From NCBI GenBank assembly GCA_035264365.1, contig DATFQI010000103.1:1-7259 (forward strand): a stretch of 7,259 bases of DNA, in the 5' to 3' direction. Origin of the DNA: DATFQI01 sp035264365 (lineage in GTDB: Bacteria; Actinomycetota; Thermoleophilia; Solirubrobacterales; Solirubrobacteraceae). Positions 1 through 5,338 of this stretch are shown piece after piece. The notes beneath the pieces are model-generated. The model had not been told where the DNA came from and did no database searches. It saw only the letters and a program-made list of their open reading frames with translations. The stretch's first letter is position 1; each line of letters starts with the position of its first letter. The translations under genes and the position numbers were made by a program.

Positions 1-897
1 CAGGCCGACTCGCTGCTGGAGCTGCGCCGCAACGAGCGCTACCTCGACGGCATCGAGCTGCCCGAGAACGTCAACGTGCTGCGCGCCTCCGAGCTGGAGC
101 CCTCGCGCCACGACCTCGTCGTCTTCGCCGTCCCGTCCGCGCAGCTGCCCGGCGCGGTCGCCGCGCACGGCGGCCAGATCACGCCGCGCTCCGGCGTGCT
201 CGTGTGCGCCAAGGGCCTGGTGCCGCCGCTCGGCACGCTCCCGACCGCCTACGTCTCCGAGCGCGTGCCGGGCTGGGCCGTCGGCGCGCTCGGCGGGCCC
301 GCCCACGCGAACGCCGCGCTGGTCGCGGGCGCCTCGCTCGTGCTCGCCACCCTGAACCCCGCCTTCTCGCGCCAGCTCGGCGACGCGCTCGGTGCCGCCG
401 GCTTCGACGTCGCGACCACCTCCGACCTGATCGGCGTCGAGCTCGCGGGCTGCGCCAAGAACGCCGCCGCGCTGGCCGCCGCGGCCGCTTCGGGCGCGGG
501 CCCCAACGCCGCCGGCGCCGCCGCCGGCAAGGTCTTCGCCGAGGTCGACGCGTACGCGCGCCGCGCCGGCTCCCGGCCCGAGACGTTCGCCGGCCTGGCC
601 GGCACGGGCGACCTGGTCGCCACCGTGCTCGCCACCGGCTCGCGCAACCGCCGCGCCGGGGAGCTGCTCGCCAAAGGCATGCCCGCACGTGACATCTGCT
701 CCGCGCTCGGGCAGACGGCCGAGGCCGTCGACAGCGTGCCGCTGCTGGCCGAGCGGGTCCGCGAGGCGGGCGTCGACGCGCCCGTGCTGCGCGGCCTGGC
801 GGGGATGATCCAGGGCCGCGTGGAGCCCGAGCGCTGGGCGGCTTCGCTGACCGCGCCCAAGCCCGCGGGCCGCCGCGACAAGGCCAAGGCAGCCTGA
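1..897 (+). CDS. gpsA: Glycerol-3-phosphate dehydrogenase [NAD(P)+], GpsA type, 5'-truncated by window edge
   Basis: This enzyme reduces dihydroxyacetone phosphate to sn-glycerol-3-phosphate in the cytoplasm, supplying the backbone for phospholipids. The frame is open from base 1 and gives 298 residues. GpsA proteins are usually about 330, so roughly the first 35, including the GxGxxG nucleotide-binding loop, lie outside. Visible family marks, numbered within the fragment, are RNERYLDGIELPENV (about 10-24), LVVFAVPS in the Rossmann fold, GGPAHAN (the usual GPSFA region), GVELAGCAKN with the catalytic lysine at 153, PETFAGLAGTGDLV with its aspartate, and SRNRRAGELLAKG. The segment after GVELAGCAKN is unusually rich in Ala/Gly: where the family usually has NARAALITRG, this protein has N-A-A-G-A-A-A-G-K-V, so the Asn stays and Arg becomes Lys. 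An internal GTG at 76 is not the start, because family homology continues upstream. Identity is confident; full activity is inferred. Confidence 0.92.
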   Translation, partial: QADSLLELRRNERYLDGIELPENVNVLRASELEPSRHDLVVFAVPSAQLPGAVAAHGGQITPRSGVLVCAKGLVPPLGTLPTAYVSERVPGWAVGALGGPAHANAALVAGASLVLATLNPAFSRQLGDALGAAGFDVATTSDLIGVELAGCAKNAAALAAAAASGAGPNAAGAAAGKVFAEVDAYARRAGSRPETFAGLAGTGDLVATVLATGSRNRRAGELLAKGMPARDICSALGQTAEAVDSVPLLAERVREAGVDAPVLRGLAGMIQGRVEPERWAASLTAPKPAGRRDKAKAA

Positions 898-924
898 GCC
901 TGCGCAGGGGGTAGGGTCCGGTGC

Positions 925-1494
925 ATGGCGACCGACGCGGAGCGGGCCGGCGAAGCGGCGGCGGTGGACAAGCAGCGCCTCGACGCCGACTTCACGTCGC
1001 TCTACAAGACGCATCTGCGCGACGTCTACTCCTACTCCTACTACCGGGTGGGCAACCACCACGACGCCGAGGACCTCACGGAGCAGACCTTCCTGCAGGC
1101 CTACCGGCACTTCGAGCGCGCGCAGCGCGAGTCGAAGGGGAGGCCGCTGCGGCCGTGGCTGATCCGGATCGCCCACAACCTCGCGGCCAACTACTACCGC
1201 GACCGCTCGCGGCGCCCGCAGACGGCGATCGACGACGCGGACACGCTGGTGGCCACGCACACGACCGAGGCGCTGGTGCAGGACCGCGACGACCTCAAGC
1301 GGATCCTCGAGTGCGTGCAGCAGCTTCCGGACGATCGCCGCGAGGCGCTGATCATGCGCTTCGCGCTCGGGATGGACAACCGCGAGATCGCGCGGGCGCT
1401 CGGCCGTACCGACGGCGCCACGAAGGTCCTGCTGCACCGGGCCATCCGGCAGCTCGAGGAGTTGGTCAAGAACGCCGAGAATGGCAGTGGGTGA
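925..1494 (+). CDS. ECF-type RNA polymerase sigma factor (first module)
   Basis: This is a 189-residue sigma-70 family factor of the extracytoplasmic function class, which directs RNA polymerase to a small stress or signal regulon. Region 2 spans about residues 20-95, with DAEDLTEQTFLQAY (47-60) and the RPWLIRIAHNLAANYYRD stretch (77-94) typical of regions 2.2-2.4. Region 4 spans about 125-180, with QLPDDRREALIMRF followed by the helix-turn-helix MDNREIARALGRTDGATKVLLHRA. Length is normal for the class. The ATG at 925 lies 27 bases after the gpsA stop. A purine-rich AGGGGGTAGGG (906-916) could be a ribosome site, while TAGGGT (912-917) within it could instead be a -10 box for a leaderless mRNA. 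The 3' end overlaps the next gene by 14 bases, so the two are probably co-translated. The ECF subgroup and signal are not recognisable from sequence alone. Confidence 0.93.
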   Translation: MATDAERAGEAAAVDKQRLDADFTSLYKTHLRDVYSYSYYRVGNHHDAEDLTEQTFLQAYRHFERAQRESKGRPLRPWLIRIAHNLAANYYRDRSRRPQTAIDDADTLVATHTTEALVQDRDDLKRILECVQQLPDDRREALIMRFALGMDNREIARALGRTDGATKVLLHRAIRQLEELVKNAENGSG

Positions 1495-1873
1495 ATCGCG
1501 CGTGAGCCAGTCGTTCGACATCGAGGCCCGCCTGAAGGCGGCACTGGCGCCGATCGAGCCGCCGGAGGAGCTCTCGCTGCGCATGGAGAGCCGGCTCGGC
1601 ACGCTCGTCGAGCTCGCCGCCGACGAGCTCGAGGCGTGGGAGCTCTCCTCCCTGCGCGACCCGCGCAACTGGCCGCGGGCGGCGCTGCGGCCCGCCGCGG
1701 CCGTGGTCGTCGGTGCTGGGGCGGGCGCCGGCCTCGTCGTGTTGCGCACCCGCCGGCGGCGCCACAAGCGGCGCGCCCAGGCGCACGGCGCGCTGGACCT
1801 GGCGGAGCGCACGCTGCGCGACGTCGCGCGCGAGGCGCTGCGCGTCTTCGAGGACGCGGCGCCGAGACGCTGA
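1481..1873 (+). CDS. Single-pass membrane protein of unknown family, putative regulator of the overlapping ECF sigma factor
   Basis: I do not recognise a named family. The 130-residue product has an acidic, helical N-terminal half (1-60, including LRMESRLGTLVELAADELEAW) and one hydrophobic segment at about 70-88 made largely of Ala, Gly and Val (AAAVVVGAGAGAGLVV). A strongly basic stretch TRRRRHKRR (90-98) follows, then a probable amphipathic helix (103-126). By the positive-inside rule the C-terminus would be cytoplasmic and the N-terminus outside. It overlaps the upstream sigma gene by 14 bases, the usual arrangement for a sigma factor and its anti-sigma partner, but it lacks the HxxxCxxC zinc motif of the ZAS class. 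The start is uncertain: the ATG at 1481 has no good ribosome site, whereas the GTG at 1502 (product beginning at residue 8) is preceded by GTGGGTGA at 1487-1494. The gene is real with good confidence; its role is inferred from position only. Confidence 0.72.
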   Translation: MAVGESRVSQSFDIEARLKAALAPIEPPEELSLRMESRLGTLVELAADELEAWELSSLRDPRNWPRAALRPAAAVVVGAGAGAGLVVLRTRRRRHKRRAQAHGALDLAERTLRDVAREALRVFEDAAPRR

Positions 1874-1887
1874 GCGGAGTGATCCGC
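1874..1887 (+). other. Small hairpin with GNRA-type loop after the membrane-protein stop codon
   Basis: GCGGA (1874-1878), loop GTGA (1879-1882) and TCCGC (1883-1887) form a perfect five-base-pair stem capped by a GNRA-class tetraloop, starting directly after the stop codon at 1871-1873. No T-run follows, so it is not a standard intrinsic terminator. It could limit 3' decay or separate expression of the two sigma modules, or be chance in GC-rich DNA. Confidence 0.3.
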
Positions 1888-1915
1888 GGGGCTGGCCGGC
1901 GCGAATGCCCAGCTG

Positions 1916-2491
1916 ATGGCCCATGACCTGCGCGCTCTCGCCGACGAGGACCTCATGCAGCTCGTGCGCCGCGGCAAGGCGTCCGCGTTCGAGGTCGTCT
2001 ACGAGCGCCACGCCTCCGCGGCGTTCTCGCTCGCCTACCGGATCGTCGGCACGCGCAACGGCGCCGAGGACGTCTCCCAGGAGGCGTTCCTGAACATCTG
2101 GCGCTCCGGCGCCCGCTACGACCGCGGCCGCGGCTCCGTGCGGACCTGGGTGCTGGGCATCGTGCACCACCGGGCGATCGACCACCTGCGCCGCGCCACG
2201 GTGCACGACAAGCGGCGCGCGAGCGACGAAGGGATCGAGGAGCGCTTCGAGGCGCGCGAGCGCACCGACTCCGAGGTCGCCCGCCGCGACGAGGCGCGCA
2301 CGGTGCGCAAGGCGATGGAGGAGCTTCCCGCCGAGCAGAGCCAGGTGATCGAGCTCGCCTACTTCGGCGGCTTCACCCACACGGAGATCGCCGACATGCT
2401 CGAGACTCCGGTGGGGACCGTGAAGGGCCGGATGCGGCTCGGCCTCAAGAAGCTCCGCGACCGGCTCGGTGAGGGAGCGGTGATGCGCTGA
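1916..2491 (+). CDS. ECF-type RNA polymerase sigma factor, SigK-like (second module)
   Basis: This is a 191-residue extracytoplasmic-function sigma factor. Region 2 runs from about 15 to 95, with AFEVVYERHASAAFSLAYRI, the GAEDVSQEAFLNIWR core (49-63) and SVRTWVLGIVHHRAIDHLRR (74-93). Region 4 runs from about 130 to 185, with the ELPAEQSQVIELAYFGGFTH entry and the helix-turn-helix HTEIADMLETPVGTVKGRMRLGLKKLRDRL. These sequences and the RskA-type partner resemble SigK-group factors, which are held inactive at the membrane by their anti-sigma factor. The stop codon TGA (2489-2491) shares its last base with the ATG of the anti-sigma gene, a TGATG junction typical of translational coupling. The start at 1916 has only weak purine content upstream, and a three-codon ATG-CCC-AGC-TGA at 1905-1916 ends on this ATG. 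Family assignment is confident; the gene symbol is left open. Confidence 0.94.
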   Translation: MAHDLRALADEDLMQLVRRGKASAFEVVYERHASAAFSLAYRIVGTRNGAEDVSQEAFLNIWRSGARYDRGRGSVRTWVLGIVHHRAIDHLRRATVHDKRRASDEGIEERFEARERTDSEVARRDEARTVRKAMEELPAEQSQVIELAYFGGFTHTEIADMLETPVGTVKGRMRLGLKKLRDRLGEGAVMR

Positions 2492-3222
2492 TGCAGGCGA
2501 GCGGACCCGGACACGAGCATTGGCAGGACGCGACGGGCGCCTACGTGCTCGGCGCGCTCGACGAGGTCGAGCGGGCCGCGTTCGAGGAGCACCTCGCGGG
2601 CTGCCCGGCCTGCCGCGAGGAGGTCGACCAGCTGCTGCCGGCGGCGCAGGCGCTGCCGATCTCGGTCGACCCGGTCGCCCCGCCGCCGGCGCTGAAGACG
2701 CGGATCATGGCCGAGGTCGAGCGCGAGGCGTCGCTGCTCGCCGCCGCCGGGCCCGAGGCCGACCGGCCCGCGCCCGCCGCGGCCGGGCGCCGCCGGCGCT
2801 TCTCCCTGCGCGTCCCGCGCCTGGCGCCCGCGGCCGTGGCCGCCGCGCTGCTCGTCGTCGGGATCGCGATCGGCGTCGGCGCCTCGCAGATCGGGAACGA
2901 GCCCGAGCGCACGGTCGCCGCAGAGGTCAGCGGCGCGCCGGGAGCGACCGTCTCGGTCGAGCTCAGCGGCGAGGAGGGCCGGCTGATGGCGCGCGGGCTG
3001 CCCGCGCCGCCGCGCGGCCGCGTCTACCAGGTGTGGCTCAAGCGCGCCGGGCACGCCCCGGAGCCGACCGCCGCGCTGTTCGTGCCCAGCCGCGACGGAG
3101 CGGCGACGGCGTCGGTGCCCGGCTCGATGGCGGGCATCGACCAGGTGATGGTCACCGACGAGCCCGACGGCGGATCTCCCCAGCCGACGGGGAAACTGCT
3201 CGCGGTCGCCGATCTCTCCTGA
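2491..3222 (+). CDS. RskA-type membrane anti-sigma factor with N-terminal zinc-binding domain
   Basis: The 243-residue protein would sequester the sigma factor encoded just upstream. Residues 10-55 form an anti-sigma domain: HWQDATGAYVLGALDEVERAAF, then HLAGCPAC, the HxxxCxxC zinc motif (His34, Cys38, Cys41). A Pro/Ala/Arg-rich linker (60-110) leads to one transmembrane helix at about 111-131 (LAPAAVAAALLVVGIAIGVG). Basic residues before it (GRRRRFSLRVPR) place the N-terminus in the cytoplasm and the C-terminal domain outside. That domain (140-243) carries RskA_C marks: GRVYQVWL (176-183) and the DEPDGGSPQPTGKLL ending (223-237). In the family, regulated proteolysis of the anti-sigma frees the sigma factor; that mechanism is known for RskA of mycobacteria and is inferred here. 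The start shares one base with the sigma stop; GAGGGAG at 2471-2477 is a rather distant ribosome site. Confidence 0.93.
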   Translation: MQASGPGHEHWQDATGAYVLGALDEVERAAFEEHLAGCPACREEVDQLLPAAQALPISVDPVAPPPALKTRIMAEVEREASLLAAAGPEADRPAPAAAGRRRRFSLRVPRLAPAAVAAALLVVGIAIGVGASQIGNEPERTVAAEVSGAPGATVSVELSGEEGRLMARGLPAPPRGRVYQVWLKRAGHAPEPTAALFVPSRDGAATASVPGSMAGIDQVMVTDEPDGGSPQPTGKLLAVADLS

Positions 3223-3254
3223 TTGAAAGACCACTGAGGAACGGCTGCTAGCGT
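3223..3254 (+). promoter_or_regulatory. Candidate promoter for the rhomboid gene, nearly leaderless
   Basis: In the 43-base gap, TTGAAA (3223-3228) resembles a -35 element and TAGCGT (3249-3254) fits the actinobacterial TANNNT -10 pattern. The spacer would be 20 bases, longer than usual, so the -35 is doubtful. Only 11 bases separate the -10 from the ATG at 3266, and no Shine-Dalgarno sequence is present, which suggests a very short or absent 5' leader. The rhomboid gene may therefore be transcribed independently of the sigma/anti-sigma pair. Confidence 0.35.
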
Positions 3255-3265
3255 CGCGCCGCGCC

Positions 3266-4066
3266 ATGGCCGTCTGCTACCGCCACAAGGACCGGGAGAC
3301 CGGCGTCTCCTGCTCGAACTGCGGCAACCCGATCTGCCCCGACTGCATGACGGCGACGCCGGTCGGGATGCGCTGCCCGGAGTGCGCCGGCCAGAAGACG
3401 CAGGTCCGGACGATGCGCTCGATGGCGGTCGAGCCGACCGTCGCCTACGTGCTGATCGCCATCAACGTCCTCATGTACTTCGGGCAGCAGGCGAGTCCGG
3501 ACAACTCGGTCTACCGCGACTTCGTCCTGTACGGCCCGCTGGTCGCCGACGGCGAGTGGTGGCGGCTGCTGACCGCCGGCTTCCTGCACGGCGGGCTGCT
3601 CCACCTGGCCTTCAACATGTACGCGCTCTTCTTCCTCGGGCGCATGCTCGAGCCGGCGCTCGGCCACGTGCGCTTCGGTGCGATCTACTTCGCCGCACTG
3701 CTGGCGGGCTCGTTCGGTGCCGTCCTGCTGAGCCCCGACACGCCCGTGGTGGGCGCCTCGACGGCGATCTTCGGGCTGTTCGGGGCGGCGATCGTGATGG
3801 CCCGCAACCGCGGCATCGACGTCATGGCCTCAGGCCTGGGGCCGATCCTCATCCTCAACCTGGTGATCACGTTCGTCCCAGGCTTCAACATCTCGATCGG
3901 CGGCCACCTCGGCGGCCTCGTCGGCGGCGTGCTCGCCGCGCTGGCTGTCGAGGCGATCGCGACGCGGCGGCGCTCGCCGGTCCCGGCCGTGCTCGTGTGC
4001 GCGGCGATCGCGATCGCCTCCGTGGTGGCGGCCGTCGCCTATACGAGCGCGAAGTTCGCGATCTAG
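3266..4066 (+). CDS. Rhomboid family intramembrane serine protease with N-terminal zinc-binding region
   Basis: This 266-residue membrane protease would cleave transmembrane helices of substrate proteins. The N-terminus (1-42) is a compact Cys/His cluster, C4-x2-H7, C16-x2-C19, C24-x2-C27 and C37-x2-C40, predicted to bind zinc in the cytoplasm. The rhomboid core follows: a first helix (about 57-73), GEWWRLLTAGFLHGGLLHLAFNMYAL with the His113/Asn117 pair, the catalytic GASTAIFG (Ser165) and the partner histidine in GGHLGGLVGG (His214). Hydrophobic segments lie near 57-73, 104-128, 136-156, 161-178, 191-205, 213-231 and 239-259, matching a core of six helices plus an extra C-terminal one. All key catalytic residues are present. 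The stop codon TAG (4064-4066) overlaps the opposite-strand stop of the next gene. The gene lies 43 bases after the anti-sigma gene, which makes a membrane-bound substrate nearby conceivable but unproven. Confidence 0.94.
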   Translation: MAVCYRHKDRETGVSCSNCGNPICPDCMTATPVGMRCPECAGQKTQVRTMRSMAVEPTVAYVLIAINVLMYFGQQASPDNSVYRDFVLYGPLVADGEWWRLLTAGFLHGGLLHLAFNMYALFFLGRMLEPALGHVRFGAIYFAALLAGSFGAVLLSPDTPVVGASTAIFGLFGAAIVMARNRGIDVMASGLGPILILNLVITFVPGFNISIGGHLGGLVGGVLAALAVEAIATRRRSPVPAVLVCAAIAIASVVAAVAYTSAKFAI

Positions 4067-4953
4067 AGCCCGATCTCGATCAGGCCCGGCGGCGTCTCCG
4101 GCAGCCGGTCCGGGTGCAGCACGTGGCCGAGCAGCTCGAGCCCGTCGACCAGGCGCGGGCCGGGGCGCGAGAAGTAGGCGGAGGCGTCGACGGCGACCAC
4201 CCGGCGGGCGCCGAGCTCGTCGAGCTCGTCGGCGTACTCGTAGGCCTCCTCGGCTGCGCGCTCGGCGTCGTAGCCGCAGGGCATCACGATCACGACTTCG
4301 GGCTGGGCGGCCTTGACCTCGTCCCAGGAGCGCCGCTCGGAGTTCTCGCCGGGCAGGCCGAGCACGTCGAAGCCACCGGCGTACTCGATCATCTGCGGCG
4401 TCCAGTGGCCGGCGACGTAGATCGGGTCCAGCCACTCCAGCGCGGCCACGCGCACGGGCTCGGCGGCGCGCACGGTGAGCCGCACGCGGTCGATCCGCGA
4501 GGCGGCCTCCTGGACGAGGTCGACGCCGGCATCCTTGCTGTCGGTCGCCTGCGCGAGCGTGCGCACGTCGCCGAGCACCTCGCCGAGCGTGTGCGGGTCC
4601 AGCGAGAGCACCTCGGGCACGGGGTCCAGCCGCTCCGCGACGGTCTTGACGTCGTCGTAGGAGACGGCGCAGACGGCGCACAGCGCCTGCGTGACGATCA
4701 GGTCCGGCTGCACGCGCCGCAGCGCGTCCTCGTCGAGCTCATAGATCGCCTGGCCCTGCTCGGTCAGCTGGCGAACCGCGCGGTCGATCTCGGCCGGCGG
4801 CAGGCCGGGGCCGATCAGGTCGCGCGTGACCTTGGGCAGCTCGCGAGCCTCCGGAGGGTGGTCGCACTCGTGGGTGACGGCGGTAACGTCCTCGCCCAGG
4901 CCGAGGGCGAACAGCATCTCGGTGGCCGACGGGACGAGGGAGACGATCCGCAT
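4063..4953 (-). CDS. BtuF-like cobalamin-binding-type protein, no signal peptide
   Basis: The 296-residue product has the substrate-binding-protein fold of the BtuF/helical-backbone family (COG0614 type). Its N-terminus MRIVSLVPSATEMLFALG is itself the first strand and helix of that fold, so there is no signal peptide or lipobox and the protein is probably cytoplasmic. Other family marks are THECDHP (27-33), TRDLIGPGLPPAEIDRAV (43-60), the VQPDLIVTQALCAVCAVS strand with Cys92 and Cys95, LDPHTLGEVLGDV, the ALEWLDPIYVAGHWTPQMIEYAGG core and VVIVMPCGYDAERAAEE. No ABC permease or ATPase gene is nearby. The ATG at 4953 is chosen because homology begins exactly there; the in-frame extension further upstream is only the complement of the dehydratase gene. 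Both ends abut neighbours with shared bases (CATG at the start, CTAG at the stop). Ligand and role are unknown; cobalamin binding is inferred from the family. Confidence 0.87.
   Translation of the reverse strand: MRIVSLVPSATEMLFALGLGEDVTAVTHECDHPPEARELPKVTRDLIGPGLPPAEIDRAVRQLTEQGQAIYELDEDALRRVQPDLIVTQALCAVCAVSYDDVKTVAERLDPVPEVLSLDPHTLGEVLGDVRTLAQATDSKDAGVDLVQEAASRIDRVRLTVRAAEPVRVAALEWLDPIYVAGHWTPQMIEYAGGFDVLGLPGENSERRSWDEVKAAQPEVVIVMPCGYDAERAAEEAYEYADELDELGARRVVAVDASAYFSRPGPRLVDGLELLGHVLHPDRLPETPPGLIEIGL
4936..4943 (+). promoter_or_regulatory. Ribosome binding site of the pterin dehydratase gene, inside the BtuF-like gene
   Basis: GAGGGAGA lies eight bases before the ATG at 4952 and is one of the clearest Shine-Dalgarno matches in the window. 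It supports the 4952 start over in-frame codons further upstream. On the other strand the same bases encode residues 4-7 (VSLV) of the BtuF-like protein, so this site is constrained twice. Confidence 0.55.
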
Positions 4954-5251
4954 GGCCGAGAGGCTGACAGACGACGCGATCGACCAGGGGCTCCAGGGCA
5001 CGGCGTGGCGCCGCGAGGGCGACACGATCGTGCGCGAGCTCGAGCTCGGCGACTTCGCCGGCGCGATGGCGTTCGTCAACGCGGTCGCCGGCCTGGCGGA
5101 GGCGGCCAACCACCATCCCGACATCCTGATCCACGGCTGGAACAAGGTGAGGCTCACGCTCAGCACGCATTCCGCCGATGGTCTGACGCAGAGTGATCTC
5201 GACCTCGCGCGCGGCATCGACGGTTTGTCCGCCTCCGGGCGGGTGGGGTGA
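4952..5251 (+). CDS. phhB: Pterin-4a-carbinolamine dehydratase
   Basis: This 99-residue enzyme dehydrates 4a-hydroxytetrahydrobiopterin to quinonoid dihydropterin, recycling the pterin cofactor of aromatic amino acid hydroxylases. The start MAERLTDDAIDQGLQG and WRREGDTIVRELELGDFAGAMAFVN are typical of the family. The catalytic motif is AANHHPDILIHGWNKV (51-66), with His54, His55, Pro56 and Trp63, and the third conserved histidine is in LTLSTHSADGLT (His73). Length matches the family. The start ATG overlaps the opposite-strand start ATG of the BtuF-like gene by two bases. The ribosome site is GAGGGAGA eight bases upstream, so any promoter must lie within the neighbour's coding sequence. No aromatic amino acid hydroxylase gene is in view, so the physiological pterin substrate is unknown. 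A short GLSASGRVG tail follows the usual end of the domain. Confidence 0.93.
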   Translation: MAERLTDDAIDQGLQGTAWRREGDTIVRELELGDFAGAMAFVNAVAGLAEAANHHPDILIHGWNKVRLTLSTHSADGLTQSDLDLARGIDGLSASGRVG

Positions 5252-5252
5252 C

Positions 5253-5258
5253 TACTAT
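5253..5258 (+). promoter_or_regulatory. Candidate -10 element upstream of the CNNM gene
   Basis: TACTAT, two bases past the dehydratase stop codon, is the best TANNNT match in the 83-base gap and is unusually AT-rich for this window. No convincing -35 lies 16-19 bases upstream (TTGTCC at 5225-5230 is 22 bases away). Transcription would start near 5265, only about eight bases before the ATG at 5273 of a small upstream ORF, and about 70 bases before the CNNM start. Confidence 0.42.
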
Positions 5259-5272
5259 CAGGGCGTCGCTGC

Positions 5273-5338
5273 ATGAACGACGACGACTCCTCCCGAAGTA
5301 GCGGCGCGCTGCGCGCGCGTCCCCCGGCTCGCCGATGA
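5273..5338 (+). CDS. Possible 21-codon upstream ORF / leader peptide coupled to the CNNM gene
   Basis: The frame reads MNDDDSSRSSGALRARPPARR and ends in TGA at 5336-5338, overlapping the ATG of the next gene in an ATGA junction. It starts 14 bases after the TACTAT box, so it would be close to the 5' end of the mRNA. The CNNM gene has no Shine-Dalgarno sequence and an in-frame TAG at 5299-5301 with no alternative start between, so ribosomes finishing this ORF could reinitiate there. The peptide has no recognisable motif and some rare codons (CGA, AGT). It is therefore a candidate only. Confidence 0.33.
   Translation: MNDDDSSRSSGALRARPPARR

Noticed and set aside
921..1505. Alternative frame starting GTG at 921 overlapping the first sigma gene
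   Set aside because: Its translation is Arg/Ala/Gly-rich with no domain, whereas the ATG at 925 gives a complete ECF sigma factor.
3238..3255. ECF-type promoter (GGAAC at 3238-3242 with CGTC at 3252-3255) before the rhomboid gene, which would make it a sigma target
   Set aside because: The spacing is only nine bases, far below the 16-17 typical of ECF promoters.
4060..4070. Intrinsic terminator between the rhomboid and BtuF-like genes
   Set aside because: There is no intergenic DNA, no stable hairpin with a T-run on either strand, only the CTAG overlap.
3382..5196. A 604-codon open frame on the plus strand crossing the rhomboid and BtuF-like genes
   Set aside because: It is an Arg/Gly/Ala-rich translation with no domain, caused by high GC content, and it conflicts with well-supported genes in other frames.
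4954..5274. N-terminal extension of the BtuF-like frame by about 107 codons on the minus strand
   Set aside because: The extension is the exact complement of the dehydratase gene, is Ser/Arg/Pro-rich without family similarity, and the fold begins at MRIVSLVPSATE.
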